The notes beneath the pieces were generated by a model. The model was not told the DNA's origin, made no database searches, and saw only the letters and a list, made by a program, of their open reading frames with translations. From assembly GCA_951394045.1 (NCBI GenBank), contig OX595998.1, positions 992,001 to 1,056,000 on the forward strand: a stretch of DNA of 64,000 nucleotides, written 5' to 3'. This DNA is from Nitzschia sp. DOCU1 (lineage: Eukaryota; Bacillariophyta; Bacillariophyceae; Bacillariales; Bacillariaceae). The translations under genes and the position numbers were made by a program. Positions 19,773 to 32,454 of this stretch are shown here, in pieces. Numbering within the stretch: the stretch's first letter is position 1; the number at the start of each line of letters is the position of its first letter.

Positions 19773-21164
19773 TTAGAATCCATAATCACCGTCATCGAAT
19801 CCGTACTCTGACCCGTCATCGTCATCTTCTTCCTCCTCTTCCTCTTCCGCTTCTTCCCTGTCCAATTTGGCAGCCTTTTCATAATGCGCCATTTCCGCAA
19901 AGTCGACCTTCCAACGGAGAATACCTCCAATTCCACCAAATCCCTTGACAAACTGAGTGCCTTCCGACGATCGGTCCGTGACAAATTCCAAATTACAACC
20001 AAAACTCTTGTAGTTATTAGCAAACCACTCGACCAACGCCTCCTTCTCTATCACTTCCAACTCGACTCCTGTTTCGGGGTCTCGAAAGTTGCGATCTTCC
20101 TTTTCTTGATGCTGGTTCAAATGCTTGACGATTTCCACTCCCGTCGACGTATTTCGCAGCACATAGCGGTTTGTTTCCAAATTGTCCCACACAATCAAGT
20201 CTTCCACCGCACCAAGATCCAAGGCATGCAGTGTATCATCCACCATGAAGCAGTACCGTCCCGTATCTTGCGAAATTTCGTCCATGTACTTCTGCAACAA
20301 CTTCTTTTCCTTCATCAACTTGACATTTGCCAGTGCGTCAGCACTCAATTCAATCGCTTGATTGAATCCATTCTCTCCTCCATAACTAACATCTACCATT
20401 TTGATAACAATCTTTTGCAATCGCGGATCAAAGAGATCCGAACGCATTAGTTCGGACTTGAAGTCAGCACTTCCCGCCAACACAAGTCCTTGTACATTCG
20501 GCCTTTGTCCGTCGGGGACAAAGAGTTGCGTCGCCAACTCGGCCACCTTGCGGACATAGTTGTGGCGCTTTTCCAAACGCAAACGAGCAAAACGCAAGGC
20601 GGATTGACCACCACGCCCGTGCTTCTTTGGCAAGTCGACGCTGAACTTGTGCAACATTTCGCGGTTGGATCCCTGGACTGTTCCATAGAGACAGCCGTTA
20701 CCGTCCATGACGATAAATCCAAAGGCTTCATCGTCCATCAAGAGATCATTCAGGTCCTCCGTGTGGAACTTGTTGTCACACAAGTACAAGGAAGTATTAA
20801 TGGGCTTGAATGGCTCAAAGTCAATGTTCACTTTGCGCTCCTTGCCGTCTTCTGTAATGACAGTCCCGCAGTAAATCACCAGGCCGTTGGGCGGGCACTT
20901 GTTGTAGAGTTTGAGGCGTTGTTGAGTGGAGGTGATGGCACTCAGCACGGACAGACGATTCACTCGCGATTTAATGTTGGAGGCGGTTCCGTACTCATCA
21001 CTCAACATTTTGTTGACTCGACTGATTTGATCTCCGGGAGGAATGATCAAGGAAATCATGGACGTTCCGTTACCGCGGGCAGCCTCGAGATTCTTGATGA
21101 GCTTTTTCACCTTGAACATTTCGATCTGCTTGTCGAGCTCTTCATCTGTCTGTTGTTGACCCAT
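19773..21164 (-). CDS. ERF1: Eukaryotic peptide chain release factor 1 (eRF1)
   Basis: A single exon encodes 463 aa, near the usual size of about 440 plus an acidic tail. Domain 1 has the stop-decoding motifs GTS, TASNIKS and YLCDNKF. Domain 2 has [11 protein letters not shown], whose GGQ loop triggers peptidyl-tRNA hydrolysis. Domain 3 binds eRF3 and ends in a Glu/Asp run before the aromatic [15 protein letters not shown] tail. The protein works in the cytosol and reads all three stop codons. The canonical NIKS and YxCxxxF motifs argue against stop-codon reassignment, so in-frame stops in the nearby retroelement are probably real. It is transcribed divergently from the SNF4-like gene. Confidence 0.97.
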   Translation of the reverse strand: MGQQQTDEELDKQIEMFKVKKLIKNLEAARGNGTSMISLIIPPGDQISRVNKMLSDEYGTASNIKSRVNRLSVLSAITSTQQRLKLYNKCPPNGLVIYCGTVITEDGKERKVNIDFEPFKPINTSLYLCDNKFHTEDLNDLLMDDEAFGFIVMDGNGCLYGTVQGSNREMLHKFSVDLPKKHGRGGQSALRFARLRLEKRHNYVRKVAELATQLFVPDGQRPNVQGLVLAGSADFKSELMRSDLFDPRLQKIVIKMVDVSYGGENGFNQAIELSADALANVKLMKEKKLLQKYMDEISQDTGRYCFMVDDTLHALDLGAVEDLIVWDNLETNRYVLRNTSTGVEIVKHLNQHQEKEDRNFRDPETGVELEVIEKEALVEWFANNYKSFGCNLEFVTDRSSEGTQFVKGFGGIGGILRWKVDFAEMAHYEKAAKLDREEAEEEEEEEDDDDGSEYGFDDGDYGF

Positions 21165-21732
21165 TGTGACTGGCTGGTGCTGCTTTTAGAAGCGTGGCTT
21201 CGTCTCGTGGTGGAAGAAGAGGAAATAGGGTAGTTGCCTTGTGGAGCGGCCTTGCTGGGTTTGAGAACAAAAACCCTTGCGGAGGAATTGGACGATAGAG
21301 TCGTATTTTGTCTTTGCTTTTCATTTGTTTCGCCTCCATCCGCGGGCGGGGTTGTTGGTGGTAAACTGCAAGGTCGCCGGTCGCCTCGCGACCGCACATG
21401 AGACCGGGTTATGAGCTGCCATACGGTACTGCGTTGATGGGGCACACGTGGAAGAACACATTCGAATGAGTCGAAATTTCGAGTCACGTATTAATCACTA
21501 GCATCTGACGCCAGCCGAGCGCCCCTTGCCGGGTGCTTGGATTTGGGGGACGATCGATAGAGGAGGTGGTGGCAAGCGCAATCCATCAAGCAGTAGACGA
21601 TGTCCTTCAAATTTTGGTGAAGAGAGGCATACCTTGCTACTTCCGCTGACTTCACCTACTACCGTTAAACACTTTCCCTCTCTTCAGTCTCCACTATTGC
21701 TTCTTTCTGCTCCTCAAAGATAACAAGAAACC
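21165..21732. promoter_or_regulatory. Divergent promoter region, eRF1 / SNF4-like gene
   Basis: 568 bp between two start codons. A CT-rich stretch (about 21640-21715) precedes the SNF4-like start. No other motif is recognised. Confidence 0.45.
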
Positions 21733-22902
21733 ATGGATGTGCATAGCAGAAGTTTGGGCGCGGATAATCTGCCCACAGGAGGCATGATTTCTCTGGTCAA
21801 CGAACAAGAAGTCGTTCGGCGGGCGGGGCGGCAGGCAATCAGTGCCTTTCTAGACTCGCACAACTGCTTTAGCGTGCTACGAGCTAGTGGAAAAGTTGTC
21901 GTATTTGATACCCGCATCCCGATTCAGTTAGCCTTTTATGCCTTGGTAGAACATGGTGCGTGCTTTGCCTGCGGATGATTTTGTGGATCCTTCGCTGGAG
22001 GCTAGAGTTGCCGGCATCAGCAGTCACCATCCATTCATCTCACCATTTTCTTGCCTCTCCCTTCCACCACTTCACACACGCTATTAGATATGCAAGCCGC
22101 CCCATTATGGGATCCCGCTATTTGTCAATTCGTCGGACTCCTCAAAGTCACAGATTTTATTGACATTTTGAGGTATTATCGCGCCACGAATTCCAACGTT
22201 GCCTCCCTGGCAACTCGATCCATTGCCGAAATGTTCCAAGACGATACCATGAAACAGGCCGTCGGTATTCAGCTAGGCTTTGGCTGTGCTGACTCCTCCA
22301 CGACTCTCAAACAAGCCTGCCAGCTCCTTTTGGGGAGCGCCGGAGACTTTTTGCCCATTGTCATGCCCGAGGATATGCGGGTCTTGGCCTGTATTAACTA
22401 TACAAATATTCTCGAGCACTTGGTCACGCACTTTCGTGAACAACGACGTCTTTTTGACGATTCTATTTACGATTTGAAAATCGGAACGTACCATGATCAA
22501 TTGGTCACTGTCACTCCTCAACAAACGTTGGCACAAGCCTTGGAGTTGATGCATCGGCATCAATTAGGGGCTCTGCCCGTGGTGGAATCGCCCACGAGTC
22601 GAAAACTCGTGGGTGTCTATAGTCGAAGTGATATTACCTTTTTGACCAAGGCTACGGATGCCGAAGATGCGGTTGCCAATTTGGATTTGACATTGGCTGA
22701 AGTCTTGGAACAGCAACGGACAGATGTCACCACACCGGATGCCATGCACACGTGCAGTACGACTCATACTTTGCAATCCATTTTTGAATACTTTGCTCAA
22801 TTGAGATTCAATCGGCTCTTTGTAGTGGATGCCGAAACGGGTGAAGGATTGGTGGGAGTGGTGTCCGCGAAGGATTTGGTCGCCTATTTTATGAATGATT
22901 AG
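21733..22902 (+). CDS. AMPK/SnRK1 gamma subunit (SNF4-like, four CBS domains)
   Basis: Exons 21733-21955 and 22088-22902 flank a 132-bp intron with a GTGCGT donor. The join restores ALVEHDMQAAPLWD, a hallmark of AMPK gamma subunits. The protein has 345 aa. CBS motifs begin at residues about 25-90 (SHNCFSVLRASGKVVVFDTRIPIQLAFYALVEH), 125-190, 215-285 (QLGALPVVESPTSRKLVGVYSRSDI) and 290-345 (LRFNRLFVVDAETGEGLVGVVSAKDLVAYFM). In the heterotrimer this subunit binds AMP, ADP or ATP and tells the kinase the cell's energy state. A length near 340 aa is normal for the core subunit. Confidence 0.93.
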
Positions 22903-23827
22903 CAAGGCGGTGCAACTAGGTAATAGCCTCCTCACAGTAGTAAATGGATTGTTTTAGTAATATGAATGAAATGAATATTAATTTGAGTGAATGCGTGCTT
23001 CGAGTGACTTGTTGTAGATCTAATTTTTGGTTGTTTCCTTGTCGACGTGCCAGCTAGGAGAAGTAGTACTTCTAGCACTTTACCAGTATGGTCTGGAAGC
23101 GAAGACGGGGCGACGAGGGATTAAAGCTTGTCTGAGGATGAAGGATCAGTTGCCTGATCCATCCGCATGCAAACGTCCAGAACCGGCATACAGTTTTGGA
23201 TCTTCCGCCTCTCGCACCTATTTTCAAGTGCCGCCATCCAGGACGAGAAGGGGACACACTCGTCTTTTTAATGCGGGATTCCAAGAAAGTTTCTAGTAGG
23301 GAGACCACCTGCTAGACACTGTATTCGTTGTACTATGCTACTCTTGATTTGATCATGTGGCTGAAAATGCGCAAGATGCCATGGGTGGGGTTGGATTTGT
23401 CTCTTTATTACAATGAAAACTACCGGTAGTCAACCCTCGCTATCAGGTACAATAAGCGCTACTAGGAATGGCGATTTCCCCCCGCTGCGGGCTCCTCTAA
23501 TTCGAAACTGAAACAGCTTCCACAATGCAGCAACTGTCACAACATGGATTCTAATTTGAGAGAAAGTTAACGTTAATAGCGAAACATTGCCCACGATCAA
23601 ACAAAGATGAAGGTCACAAGCTTTGATCTACTACCCGACCCTCCGTCGGCCACCACCCAAGCTATTCCTCCCCCACAGACCACGCCAATCACCAAAGCAA
23701 TTCTTTCAACAGAGAAAAGATACAAAGCTTCAGCTCCAACCATCCATTTGCGCTTCCATTTCGCCATCAACGCCTGCCTGAGCAAACGAAGCCACTATCG
23801 ATAAATAACTTTGGTGTGAATTCTACT
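22903..23827. other. Convergent intergenic region, no gene seen
   Basis: 925 bp between the SNF4-like stop and the HPt gene stop. A 65-aa plus-strand frame from ATG at 23607 has no recognisable features and is left out. Confidence 0.5.
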
Positions 23828-24313
23828 CTAGATGCCCACAGACTCCAAGTATTCGTGGTAGTTCTTGACTGCAACTTTCAGTTCCTCGTACTTCGCCTGA
23901 ACATCTTTCAAAACCTGTGGATTGTTTTGACCTGCTGGATCGTTGGCTGCTGACGACGCAGCCGTCTCCAGTTGCATGGCGCACTGCCTCAGTTGCGCAC
24001 ACATGAGATTCGATGCCGCTCCCTTGATGACATGAGAAGCTCTCATAATTTGCACAAATGGCGAGTCCACAGGGTTCTGGTGGAAGAAAGAAGAAAGAAA
24101 CAAGGTTGGATTGCCGACAGGTACGTGAGGGCAAACGACGCTTCATTCCACCGAGTCACGAACCTCACGAACTCCACGTACCCTAATGGTCTCTTGGATT
24201 TTCGACATTTGGGTGTCTGTTTCTGATCGTAAATCGTCCAGCAGCTCTCGCAGGAATTCTTCATCATCCCCACATTGTTGCATGGCCTCGTCCCAGTCGA
24301 TAACGTCAGACAT
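23828..24313 (-). CDS. Stand-alone histidine phosphotransfer (HPt) protein
   Basis: Exons 24313-24182 and 24076-23828 flank a 105-bp GTACGT...CAG intron and encode 126 aa. The N-terminus is acidic and helical (MSDVIDWDEAMQQCGDDEEFLRELLDDL). The second exon carries the HPt signature ASHVIKGAASNLMC, with the phospho-accepting His at about residue 59. It then forms the rest of a four-helix bundle (LRQCAMQLETAA, LKDVQAKYEELKVAVKNYHEYL). Such proteins, like yeast Ypd1, pass phosphate from hybrid histidine kinases to response regulators. No kinase or receiver domain is fused to it. It starts divergently from the PPR gene. Confidence 0.9.
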
Positions 24314-25537
24314 ATTAATAGTATAAACAGGGATCTAACGTACGATGACCGCAATTTAAGAACGCCCCTTCCAACAAATTCCGCACGGCCCAAGAAACGT
24401 TTACACTTCCGCTGAATTGCCAGGAGTCTCTGGAGCTATGTCGGACGCAACGAAACAACGTTTGGTGAAGAGTTGAGAAGATACACCGTTCAGCAGAGTT
24501 GAATGATGTGCTGCTCAATGAGCGCAGAACGCCGGCGAGGAAAGCTGCGCGTCTTGAAAAAGCGTTGTTGTTATCGTCATCGCCGCCGGCGCAAACGAAG
24601 CCGAAGGATAGAGAGAGGACGGCGCGAGATGCGGAGCGGGTCTTTCCTGCGCTCCAGCCACAAACGCACACCCACTACTGGCTGGCGCGTCCTTTGTTGT
24701 CGTGCACGGGTCATCAATTAAGTCCAGGGTCGTAGTACTGAATCCACGTACCTGGTACTATGAGCAATATTTTCGCTGTGTATGGCATTCTCGAGTCGGT
24801 CATAACACTGCATTTTCGCTTTCTGATGTTTAAGCCTTATTAAATAGCCCCTACACACGAGGCTCATAATGTTAATAAAAAATGATATTTTTGCTTCAAG
24901 TTGTATTAATAAGAAAGGGCTCATTCTCCCCTTGCTGGTTCAAGCAAGAGAATTCTTCGCTTATGGGGTGCGAGAATGATGGAATTCCCAGTATCATACA
25001 TCGTATCATACATACCATCATGGACATTTGAAGCCATTTTTGTTCCGAAAGCCCCCAGCCAAAGGCCATTCGCAACCATGTACCATCTTATGCTGTAGAA
25101 TAGACCTATGATCATACCATTGTATCTTTTGCCATTTCCGCTTACGCACGCGGCACCACCCTTTATTTTTTCATTCCAACACTACAAACGAACGTCCGTG
25201 TCGGCGGGGGTGTCGCCCTTCGCGGTGATCATCAGCGAAAAAAGTTCTCGTACTCCTTGCTTGTCGTCGACGCCAAACTCATTGTTCGTCGGTTAGAACA
25301 AGGATTCGTTCTTCATCAAAACCATATTCACGGAGAGTTCTGTTTTGGAGTTGAATATCCATCGACTGACTACTAGCAACAACCCATCACTGGTTGGAAG
25401 TGGTTGATGCTCGGTACCAGTTGTGACGGCTCGGTGTGACGTGCGCGTTTCTCTGTTCCAGTTTTGCTTCTGTCAACCCCGCCGCATCGATTTGGCGAGT
25501 ATTATCTTGGCTGCAATTGAGTCTGATTTTCTCATTG
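24314..25537. promoter_or_regulatory. Divergent intergenic region, HPt / PPR genes
   Basis: 1.2 kb between start codons. A basic frame at 24503-24721 (MMCCSMSAERRRGK...) looks like a compositional accident. Nothing else is supported. Confidence 0.45.
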
Positions 25538-27540
25538 ATGCTACCTTCCACAATGTCAGTGAAAAAGCACCGGCGCCGTCTCCTCCTAGCCGAACTGCTT
25601 CTATTAATCCACCATGCCACGGCCTTCTGTGGCGCCAGCAACAACGCCAATCTGGCCACAATACAGAATCACCCGCTTCTTCGGTTGAACAGACTCGTCA
25701 CTACTTGTAATCGGTCTCTCAAAAGTCATTTTTATGTGACACTCGACTCTTCTTCGACTGCAGAGTCCGGCGAGACGACTGACGAACATGATCGTCCTGG
25801 GGCTATGGATAATAGGAGAAATCAAGAATTGCACAACCCGGCTTTCAACAACGGCAGAAAGCCCAAGAAGAACAATGAGGCCATGGGGGACACTGCTTTT
25901 CTGAGAAAACGGACAGCCGATTTACTGCGGATCACGTCCGATGAGTTCCTTGCGAATCCAGGAGAAAATGAAGCTACATCTTTGGGCAGGAACATGAAGG
26001 TTGGCAGAAAGACGTTTAACTTTCTGATTGACGCATGGGCGTTTTCGGGGGAGCCAGATGCTGCCGAAAATGCTGTACGCTTATTAGAACGAATGGAAAA
26101 TCTACAACTGCTGCCAGAGTTTGCGTCATGCTCACCCGATGTGCGAAGTTATACCAAAGTCATCAATGCCATATCTCGGGCAGCTCGACCCGATTCTGGG
26201 GTTGTTGCCGAGGCAATTCTGGACAAAATGGAAAGTTTGTATGTTGGTGGTGCCAACCCACTTGCAAAACCGAATTCCTTCTCCTACACTGCAGTGATTG
26301 AGGCATACGCGAATAGCGGCGGGGAGGGTAGTGCGCAGAAAGCGGAAGAAATTCTCGACCGGATGATTGCAAAATTCCGAACTGGAGACCCAGACGTTAC
26401 GCCAACGACACGATGCTTCAATGCGGCCATTACAGCCTACGGAAAGAGTGGAATGCCTGGAGCAGCACGACGGGCCGAAGAGATTTTCATCCGTATGGAG
26501 GGAATTTACATGTCTGGAGTGGCGGAGGCGAAACCCACCACCTACAATTACAATTCCTTGATTACGGCACTTGCCAACAGTGGAGAGGAAGGATCGGCCC
26601 AACGCGCTGCTGAAGTCCTACAGCGCATGGAGCAGTGCTATGCAGCTGGCGATGTGGACTGCAGGCCAACCACGGTGTCGTTCAATGCGGTCATTGATGC
26701 TTATGCTAAAAGTGGGGACGAATTCGGTGCTTCTCGCGCAGAGCAAGTCGTTCGGCACATGGAAGATCTGTATGAGTCAGGCGAGGAAGTGAGACCTAAC
26801 ACCAGGTCGTTCAACTCTATCCTGAATGCTTATGCCAAAAGTGGAGAAGAAGATGCCGCTTTGAAAGCACAAGACCTGCTCGATTTCATGTCAAGCCTGT
26901 ACGAGAGAGGGAACGACGCCGTTCAGCCTGACGTGCATAGTTATTGCACAGTTATAAATGGTAAGCATGTAGTGGCAAGGGAGTAGCGGTCATGATTATG
27001 CTTAAACTGACATCACCTTTCAAATCAGCTTGGGCTCGCAGTCAGCAGCCGGGAAAAGCGGAACGAGCCAATAACTTATTTCGATCGATGGTGGCAGCAT
27101 ACCAGAGCGGAAATACGAACCTGAGGCCGAATGTAGTAGCCGTAAACGCGGTTATGAATGCATGCGCGTACACTTCAGGGGATGTCATGGCCCAAAACAG
27201 GGCGATGGAAATCGCTCACAAGCGATTACGAGAGCTTGAAACTTCCGACTACGGCTCCCCAGACCAAATCACCTATGGAACATTCCTCAAAGTATGTGCC
27301 AACCAAATGCCTGATTGCAGCACTCGACAGCAAATAATGGAGGTGGTATTTAAGAAGTGCGTACGAGATGGTCAGGTTGGAAACCTTGTGCTTCAACAGA
27401 TGAAAGCTATGGGCCCTCCCGACTTGTTTTACAGGCTCGTTGGCCGAGGTATCGATGACGACATACGAATGGAAGATCTACCAGAAGAGTATTGGCGTAA
27501 TGTTGTGGAAGGCAAATGGAGGCGACGGCGTCAATTCTGA
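25538..27540 (+). CDS. Large pentatricopeptide-repeat (PPR) protein, probably organellar
   Basis: Exons 25538-26960 and 27029-27540 flank a 68-bp intron and give 644 aa. The join restores TVINAWARSQQPGKAERANNLF. The start is basic, then hydrophobic (KKHRRRLLLAELLLLIHHATAF), and ends in an ATAF motif close to the diatom plastid signal. From about residue 150 there are eight or nine long PPR units of about 40-45 aa, for example FSYTAVIEAYANSGGEGSAQKAEEILDRM, CFNAAITAYGKSGMPGAARRAEEIFIRM and SFNAVIDAYAKSGDEFGASRAEQVVRHM. PPR proteins bind organellar RNA and guide its processing or stability. A second ATG at 25553 is also possible. The target RNA cannot be inferred. Confidence 0.88.
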
Positions 27541-27798
27541 AAAGCTAGCGTGTAGCGCACTCTACAGAATGACGAGGACCCACCTTGCGTAAATTTTCAA
27601 ATTCTTATTTTGCCATCACTACAGTATGATTTGCTCCAGCGATCCACGGAGTACGCTTGGAAAAATGATTACATATACGGTTGCAGTAGAGTAACTGCTT
27701 TGGACGCCCGAAATCCAACCTGTCACACAAGTCTGTGGCTCTTTGCGTACGGCTGCTAGTCAGCGAGCTCAGTGGTCTTTCGCCATGGGTACTCAATC

Positions 27799-29839
27799 TC
27801 AAACAATTTCGTGTCTTTGACTCGCTGCCAGATCGTCCGGCTCCTTTATCGGCGGTGTCACTTCCGACGCCATCGAATCCGTAGGTGTCGCGTCCTCAGT
27901 AGACGCGACATATGGCGTGCATGGTTCGGCAAGACCGCCTGATGGGACAGGATCATTCATGAGGCTGGGTGCACCTAAACGCGTCATCTCCCGTTCGACG
28001 TTGATATCTTGATGGAGCTCAATCTCGGGCATTGGATGCCTGCCACCATGTCCAAAATTTAGATCCGTCATGCGCGATGACAGATCCTCCATCTCTTCCT
28101 CGGTGGAACGTTCTCTCACTGCTGTCTTGTACATGTATTTGTACTCTGTTGGATAGGATAAGGAAGAGTGGGGTCCATAGTTAGTGGTGTTGGTGCTCCT
28201 TGACTCATTGTAAACACTTCGGAAGAGACTTACCAAACTCATGATAGAAACCCTTCAGCTTGCGGCGACGTCTCCATGCCTTCATGTATTCCTTCTCGTC
28301 CACATTCATAGTGATCTGCAGGTAGTCCAACAGAGGTTCCGTGCATCCTCCCATGACTACAATTGTGATAAATACAATCACCATGGTAGCGGCCGTGAAC
28401 TCGTCTTTATTGCCATACAAATTCGGAAATTCACGCGCACAAGAGTAGGCGACGGCTCCACGAAGGCCAGCGAACCATAAAATGTGCATAAAGGAAGTGG
28501 GAATTTGCTTGTCCTTTCGTTTCTCTGGAGTCGTTCGGCGTTTTTGCTTCTTTCGCCCAGACGACCAAGAGGAATGAGTCGAATACGAGGACATGCTTCC
28601 TACCGACTGGTCGTCTTCTTCAAGCAAAGGATCTTTTACTACTTCCTTGAGTGAAACGTTGAAGATCCAGGAGATGGGATAAACACTCATAGCGCGGCCA
28701 AACAGAGCAGCCGCAAAGGCGGAGGAAATAAAGTCCCAGCGGAAGCTTCCGGAGAGACCAAAGGTACTTAATCCCAGCTCCAGAAAGATGCAAGTCTCCG
28801 CCAAATAGGCTGTGAGATGAAAGATGACCTCTGCATTTCGCTTTGTCTCTTCCGAAACGTTTGGTTCAATGTACCGTCTGGCAGACAAACCAGCAAAGAA
28901 GATTGAAACGATTCCACTTAAATGAATTTCTTCTGCCAGCACGAATGGGAAGTACATGAGAAGAATAAACAAGCTCAGTTCCAGAATCTTGGTATCTCGC
29001 AGATCCACCTTCTTAAACAAAAGGGCAATCAAGAATGCGAAAACGATACCCAGAATAGGAGAGCCGACCGCCTGATAGATAAAGTCTACCAAGATTTCTC
29101 CCACGGAATCGAGGAGCCCCTTTTCATCGCCAACACCATCAATCATCATGGTAGCAAAGGCTCGAAAAAGTACAATGGCCACTGCGTCGTTGAGTGCACT
29201 CTCTCCAAACACCAAGCTGAACAAGTGGGGGTCCACTCGTTTGGCTTGCAGCACTCCAAGCACGCTCACTGTATCCGTCGCGGCAATGAGAGCTCCAAAC
29301 GTAATGAGTTCCAAATAGGTGGGACCAAAGTCGCCCAACCACCCCAAGTATTTGACTCCATACAAAGTCGAGCCTGTCACCAGCCCCGAGATTGTCGTTC
29401 CCAGAGCAGCAAACAGAGCAATGGGTTTAATGTGTCGGTAAAAAAGCTCTCTCTGGAGCTGATAACCCGAGTTGAACAAAATCGGAGGCAGCAAGGCCAT
29501 AAAGAAAATCTTGTTGGGAAACGACAAGATAGTCTCTGTCAAATCCGCTTCTCCTTTTTGATAGTAAGAATAGCTGCTCTGGTCATCGGTTAATTCCAAT
29601 TCCAGCTTTTCTTCCATCATAAAGAAGAAGCTCACTAGAAAACTGAAAAACATGCCCACCAGCAGAACCATGGCTGGTTCCGATAGGACGGCATTTACCC
29701 GCGGACGCCCATGCAAAATCTTGGACAGCAGCAATACCAAGGCTAGCACAGTGGCGAAGAAGAGGAAATACAGCGAGACCGTATCTTGTCCTTCCGACAT
29801 GGCTTTTAATTGCGCTTCGAGAGTATTGTTGTGATACAT
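27799..29839 (-). CDS. Na+/H+ exchanger, CPA1/NHE family
   Basis: Exons 29839-28234 and 28145-27799 flank an 88-bp intron and encode 650 aa. About twelve membrane segments follow a short N-terminus. Family motifs include FFMALLPPILFNSGYQL (amiloride-site region), ALIAATDTVSVLGVLQ, FGESALNDAVAIVLF (the ion-binding ND pair) and GLRGAVAYS. A Ser-rich, basic cytosolic loop (SVGSMSSYSTHSSWSSGRKKQKRR) splits the last helices. The second exon encodes only the cytosolic tail. The exchanger swaps Na+ or K+ for protons in plasma-membrane or endosomal compartments; which one is not evident. It is the last host gene before the mobile block. Confidence 0.93.
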
Positions 29840-30619
29840 CAATTGCTCCCGTGCGGGTTGCTTGAAAATGTCACGTTGAGATTAGAAATTTCCTTTTCGC
29901 TCCATTCGATAGAGACAGCTACTATCTTGCAATCAACAACAAGAATTGCTTTCACTTTTCCTGACGACGGAAAGCTCCTCCTTCTCGGTTCGATATTTCA
30001 GAGAAACGGCACGATCGCAGTGATGGTTACAATAGACGGACAAGACAAAGGACACGCGCCAAGAACTTGGAGAGTTTGCGGTTTCTCATGAGGCAGCGCT
30101 GCCTCATTATGGAGGGAGCGTGGCGTTGGAAGCAAGCCGACCGTTGAATTTGATTCCTTCGGTACCTGGTACGTTGAAAATGGTTAGATAGGTGCATGCC
30201 AATGCCGACGTATGCGAGGAAAACGAGGTTGGCGATCGCGGCGCCAAAATCCATTCCAAATATCACGCAGGCGAGCCACATGATTGCGCATCCTTCCACG
30301 CTCCACCATAACGCCGACGGTTGAGTGGATTTGATTCGGGTCTGCCAGGGCTTACTTAAGATGGTGGCGCCGAGATACTTCCGCGCAGGCGATCATTCTC
30401 GGTGGGAACCGAGCCTGGCGAGCCAGCGTCGTGGAATTGCGACGCTCCGTCTTACTTTGCGTGCTGACTCGACTCATTTCTTGCCACTGGTCCAAGGGGG
30501 TCGAACTATATATTCCGGTGGAAAGGTATTCTCTGACCCCGATAGGCATACCATTACCATTGGCGGCGACCGGAGGACAAGGATCTTCTTCGATAGAATC
30601 CCCCTTCCTCCATGTGTGT
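29840..30619. other. Host flank between exchanger gene and retroelement
   Basis: 780 bp. It should contain the exchanger promoter. A minus-strand frame near 30027-30281 with a hydrophobic start (MWLACVIFGMDFGAAIANLVFLAYVG) could be a remnant or first exon of a gene, but it lacks a supported continuation. Confidence 0.4.
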
Positions 30620-30624
30620 GTTAC

Positions 30625-30935
30625 TAAGAAACCGGATGGACTCATATGATTCTTTCGATCCGATGGACTCGATTACGTCACGAGGAAACTACGGTTTGTT
30701 ATGGGACTACAGTTGACTACTACCTATGGTAGATTACGACGTCAGCTATTGGGAAGATGACAGTCATTAGACGGGGAGACAACGTCATCGCAGGACTCAT
30801 CGGGATGACTTCGTGGGGTATTCGGGGCAATGGGACGGGTGGGGACCGGAGTGTGGTTACAATATCTCTTAACAGTATAGTGAAACTACTACTACGGGAG
30901 ATTGCCTCTTGACCGAGGCCTACAATAATTCATTA
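30625..30935 (+). repeat. 5' LTR of copia element
   Basis: 311 bp, apparently identical to 36707-37017. It is followed at 30936 by GATTAACAGTCGCAG, the likely primer-binding region; I cannot assign the tRNA. Preceded by target duplication GTTAC. Confidence 0.93.
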
Positions 30936-30977
30936 GATTAACAGTCGCAGTAGCGTCTGTTGTGAAAGTTTCTGGCG

Positions 30978-31736
30978 ATGGCACCAGCGTCCGGAGGAGG
31001 AGATCCGTTGCCGACGCCGACGACTCGTTCGATGGCCAGAAAGGCGATTTTGGACCGCATCCTCAAGGAAGTCATCGGGTATGATGATGATGACCCTATG
31101 ATGAAGGCCCTCGATGATGCAGGAATCAAAGAGATGCCTGATCTTTTGGCTCTAACCGAGGCACAAGTTGAGTCGTTGAGTTACTCCGACGCGGCTGGTG
31201 CGCAGAGACCGCTTCCCCTCCCGCAACGCAACGTGATTAAAATTCTGAAGGCATGGAATGCTTATTTGCTCCAGGAATTAAGTCTACGCAAGGTGGATTG
31301 GTCTGATGAAATTGAAATCAACGCGGATACTTGGGATGAATATCGTGTCGGAGTTTTCGACCCCGACAGTCCTACCAAGAGGCAGCCGCCCGCCTCGAAC
31401 CCGAGTAATACCAACCCCCCGCCTGGTGCGCCGCCTGCGACCAACTCTGCGTCCACACGAGGAACGACACCCGCTCAAGATTTCAAGAAAGGTATTAAAC
31501 GCGATAAGTCTCATTATTCGGAGTTGAAAGACGAAGCACTCTGGGACGAATGGAAGCGAGCAACGCTTGCTACCGCAGCGTCTCATGGCGTCGATGAGAT
31601 TTTCAACCCCAGTTACAAGCCGAAGACTGCCGATGAATTTTACCTTTTTATGGAAAAACAAAAGTTTGTCTACGATGTTCTGAACTCAAAGTTACTGACT
31701 TCCCAAGGTCAGTTTCTCATCAAGCAAGAAACATGA
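30978..31736 (+). pseudogene. gag, N-terminal part (copia)
   Basis: 252 aa from ATG at 30978. The text is typical of diatom copia gag: a polar MAPASGGGDPLPTPTTRSMARKA start, a helical middle and a Pro/Ala/Thr-rich linker (RQPPASNPSNTNPPPGAPPA). The frame ends at a TGA at 31734. Gag-like coding continues in another frame directly downstream, so a single indel near 31735 truncates it. Confidence 0.8.
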
Positions 31737-32454
31737 AGGAACGCGCGATGCTCAATCTGTGTGGACAGAATATTTGGCCCACGTTGAGTCATCCACTAAG
31801 GCTCTTATGGACAGGCGACAGATCATGCAAAAGATTACCACCACTCGACTTCCGTCGGATTATAAAGGAAGTTACCTCAGCTTCCTGAATAATTGGTTGG
31901 ATCTATTGCGCCGCTTCGAGACTCTTTCTCCGATTTCAGCTCATATGAGCGACGATTAGAAGAAGGATGCCTTGCAAGCTATGTTGTTCTTTCACAGCAA
32001 GTTTTCCCATGTTGATGATTTTGATTTCTATCAACAAGGATCTGGGATGTCCGCGAGTACTTACGATCAATATCTTACTTCCGTGCAACGAGTAGCCATG
32101 AAGTTGGATCAACAACGGTCAGTCCGTAAGGAAGTGGCCCGAAGTCGTTCTATCAACTTCGCAGGAGTGGAAGATGCGATCGTTAGTGACGTCTACGGTG
32201 ATACTTCAAACGATTACCCAGACGATGACGAGGACTACGAGTATTCAGTTTATTTGACGAAGACCGGTACGAGAAACCGTTTCCAACCACGTCGTCCAGC
32301 GATGCCAAAGGACGTGTGGTACAAATTGAAGACTGAGGACCAGACAGCGTGGGATCAAATTTCCGACGAGGGAAAACGTGCCATATTGTTCGCCTACAAG
32401 AGTCGATGGCTGAGAACAAGAAGCCGCCTCCGAAAGCAACTCCACGCCGCGTGA
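31737..32454 (+). pseudogene. gag, C-terminal part, shifted frame with in-frame TAG (copia)
   Basis: Coding resumes in the +1 frame (VWTEYLAHVESSTKALMDRRQIM) and is interrupted by TAG at 31957-31959 between MSDD and KKDALQAM. It then continues to 32454. The preceding gag part and the following protease part share one frame and this middle part uses another, so two opposite indels could explain the pattern. Confidence 0.75.

Noticed and set aside
19884..21233. Long plus-strand frames (188 and 247 aa) over eRF1
   Set aside because: Antisense shadows of eRF1, which is certain.
24499..24735. Arg-rich small proteins upstream of the HPt gene
   Set aside because: Overlapping frames with no domain; composition suggests chance.
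28922..29593. 223-aa plus-strand frame over the exchanger gene
   Set aside because: Antisense shadow with His/Gln-rich composition and no domain.
30027..30299. Possible minus-strand membrane protein next to the copia element
   Set aside because: It starts at a GTG, has one hydrophobic patch and no supported downstream exon.
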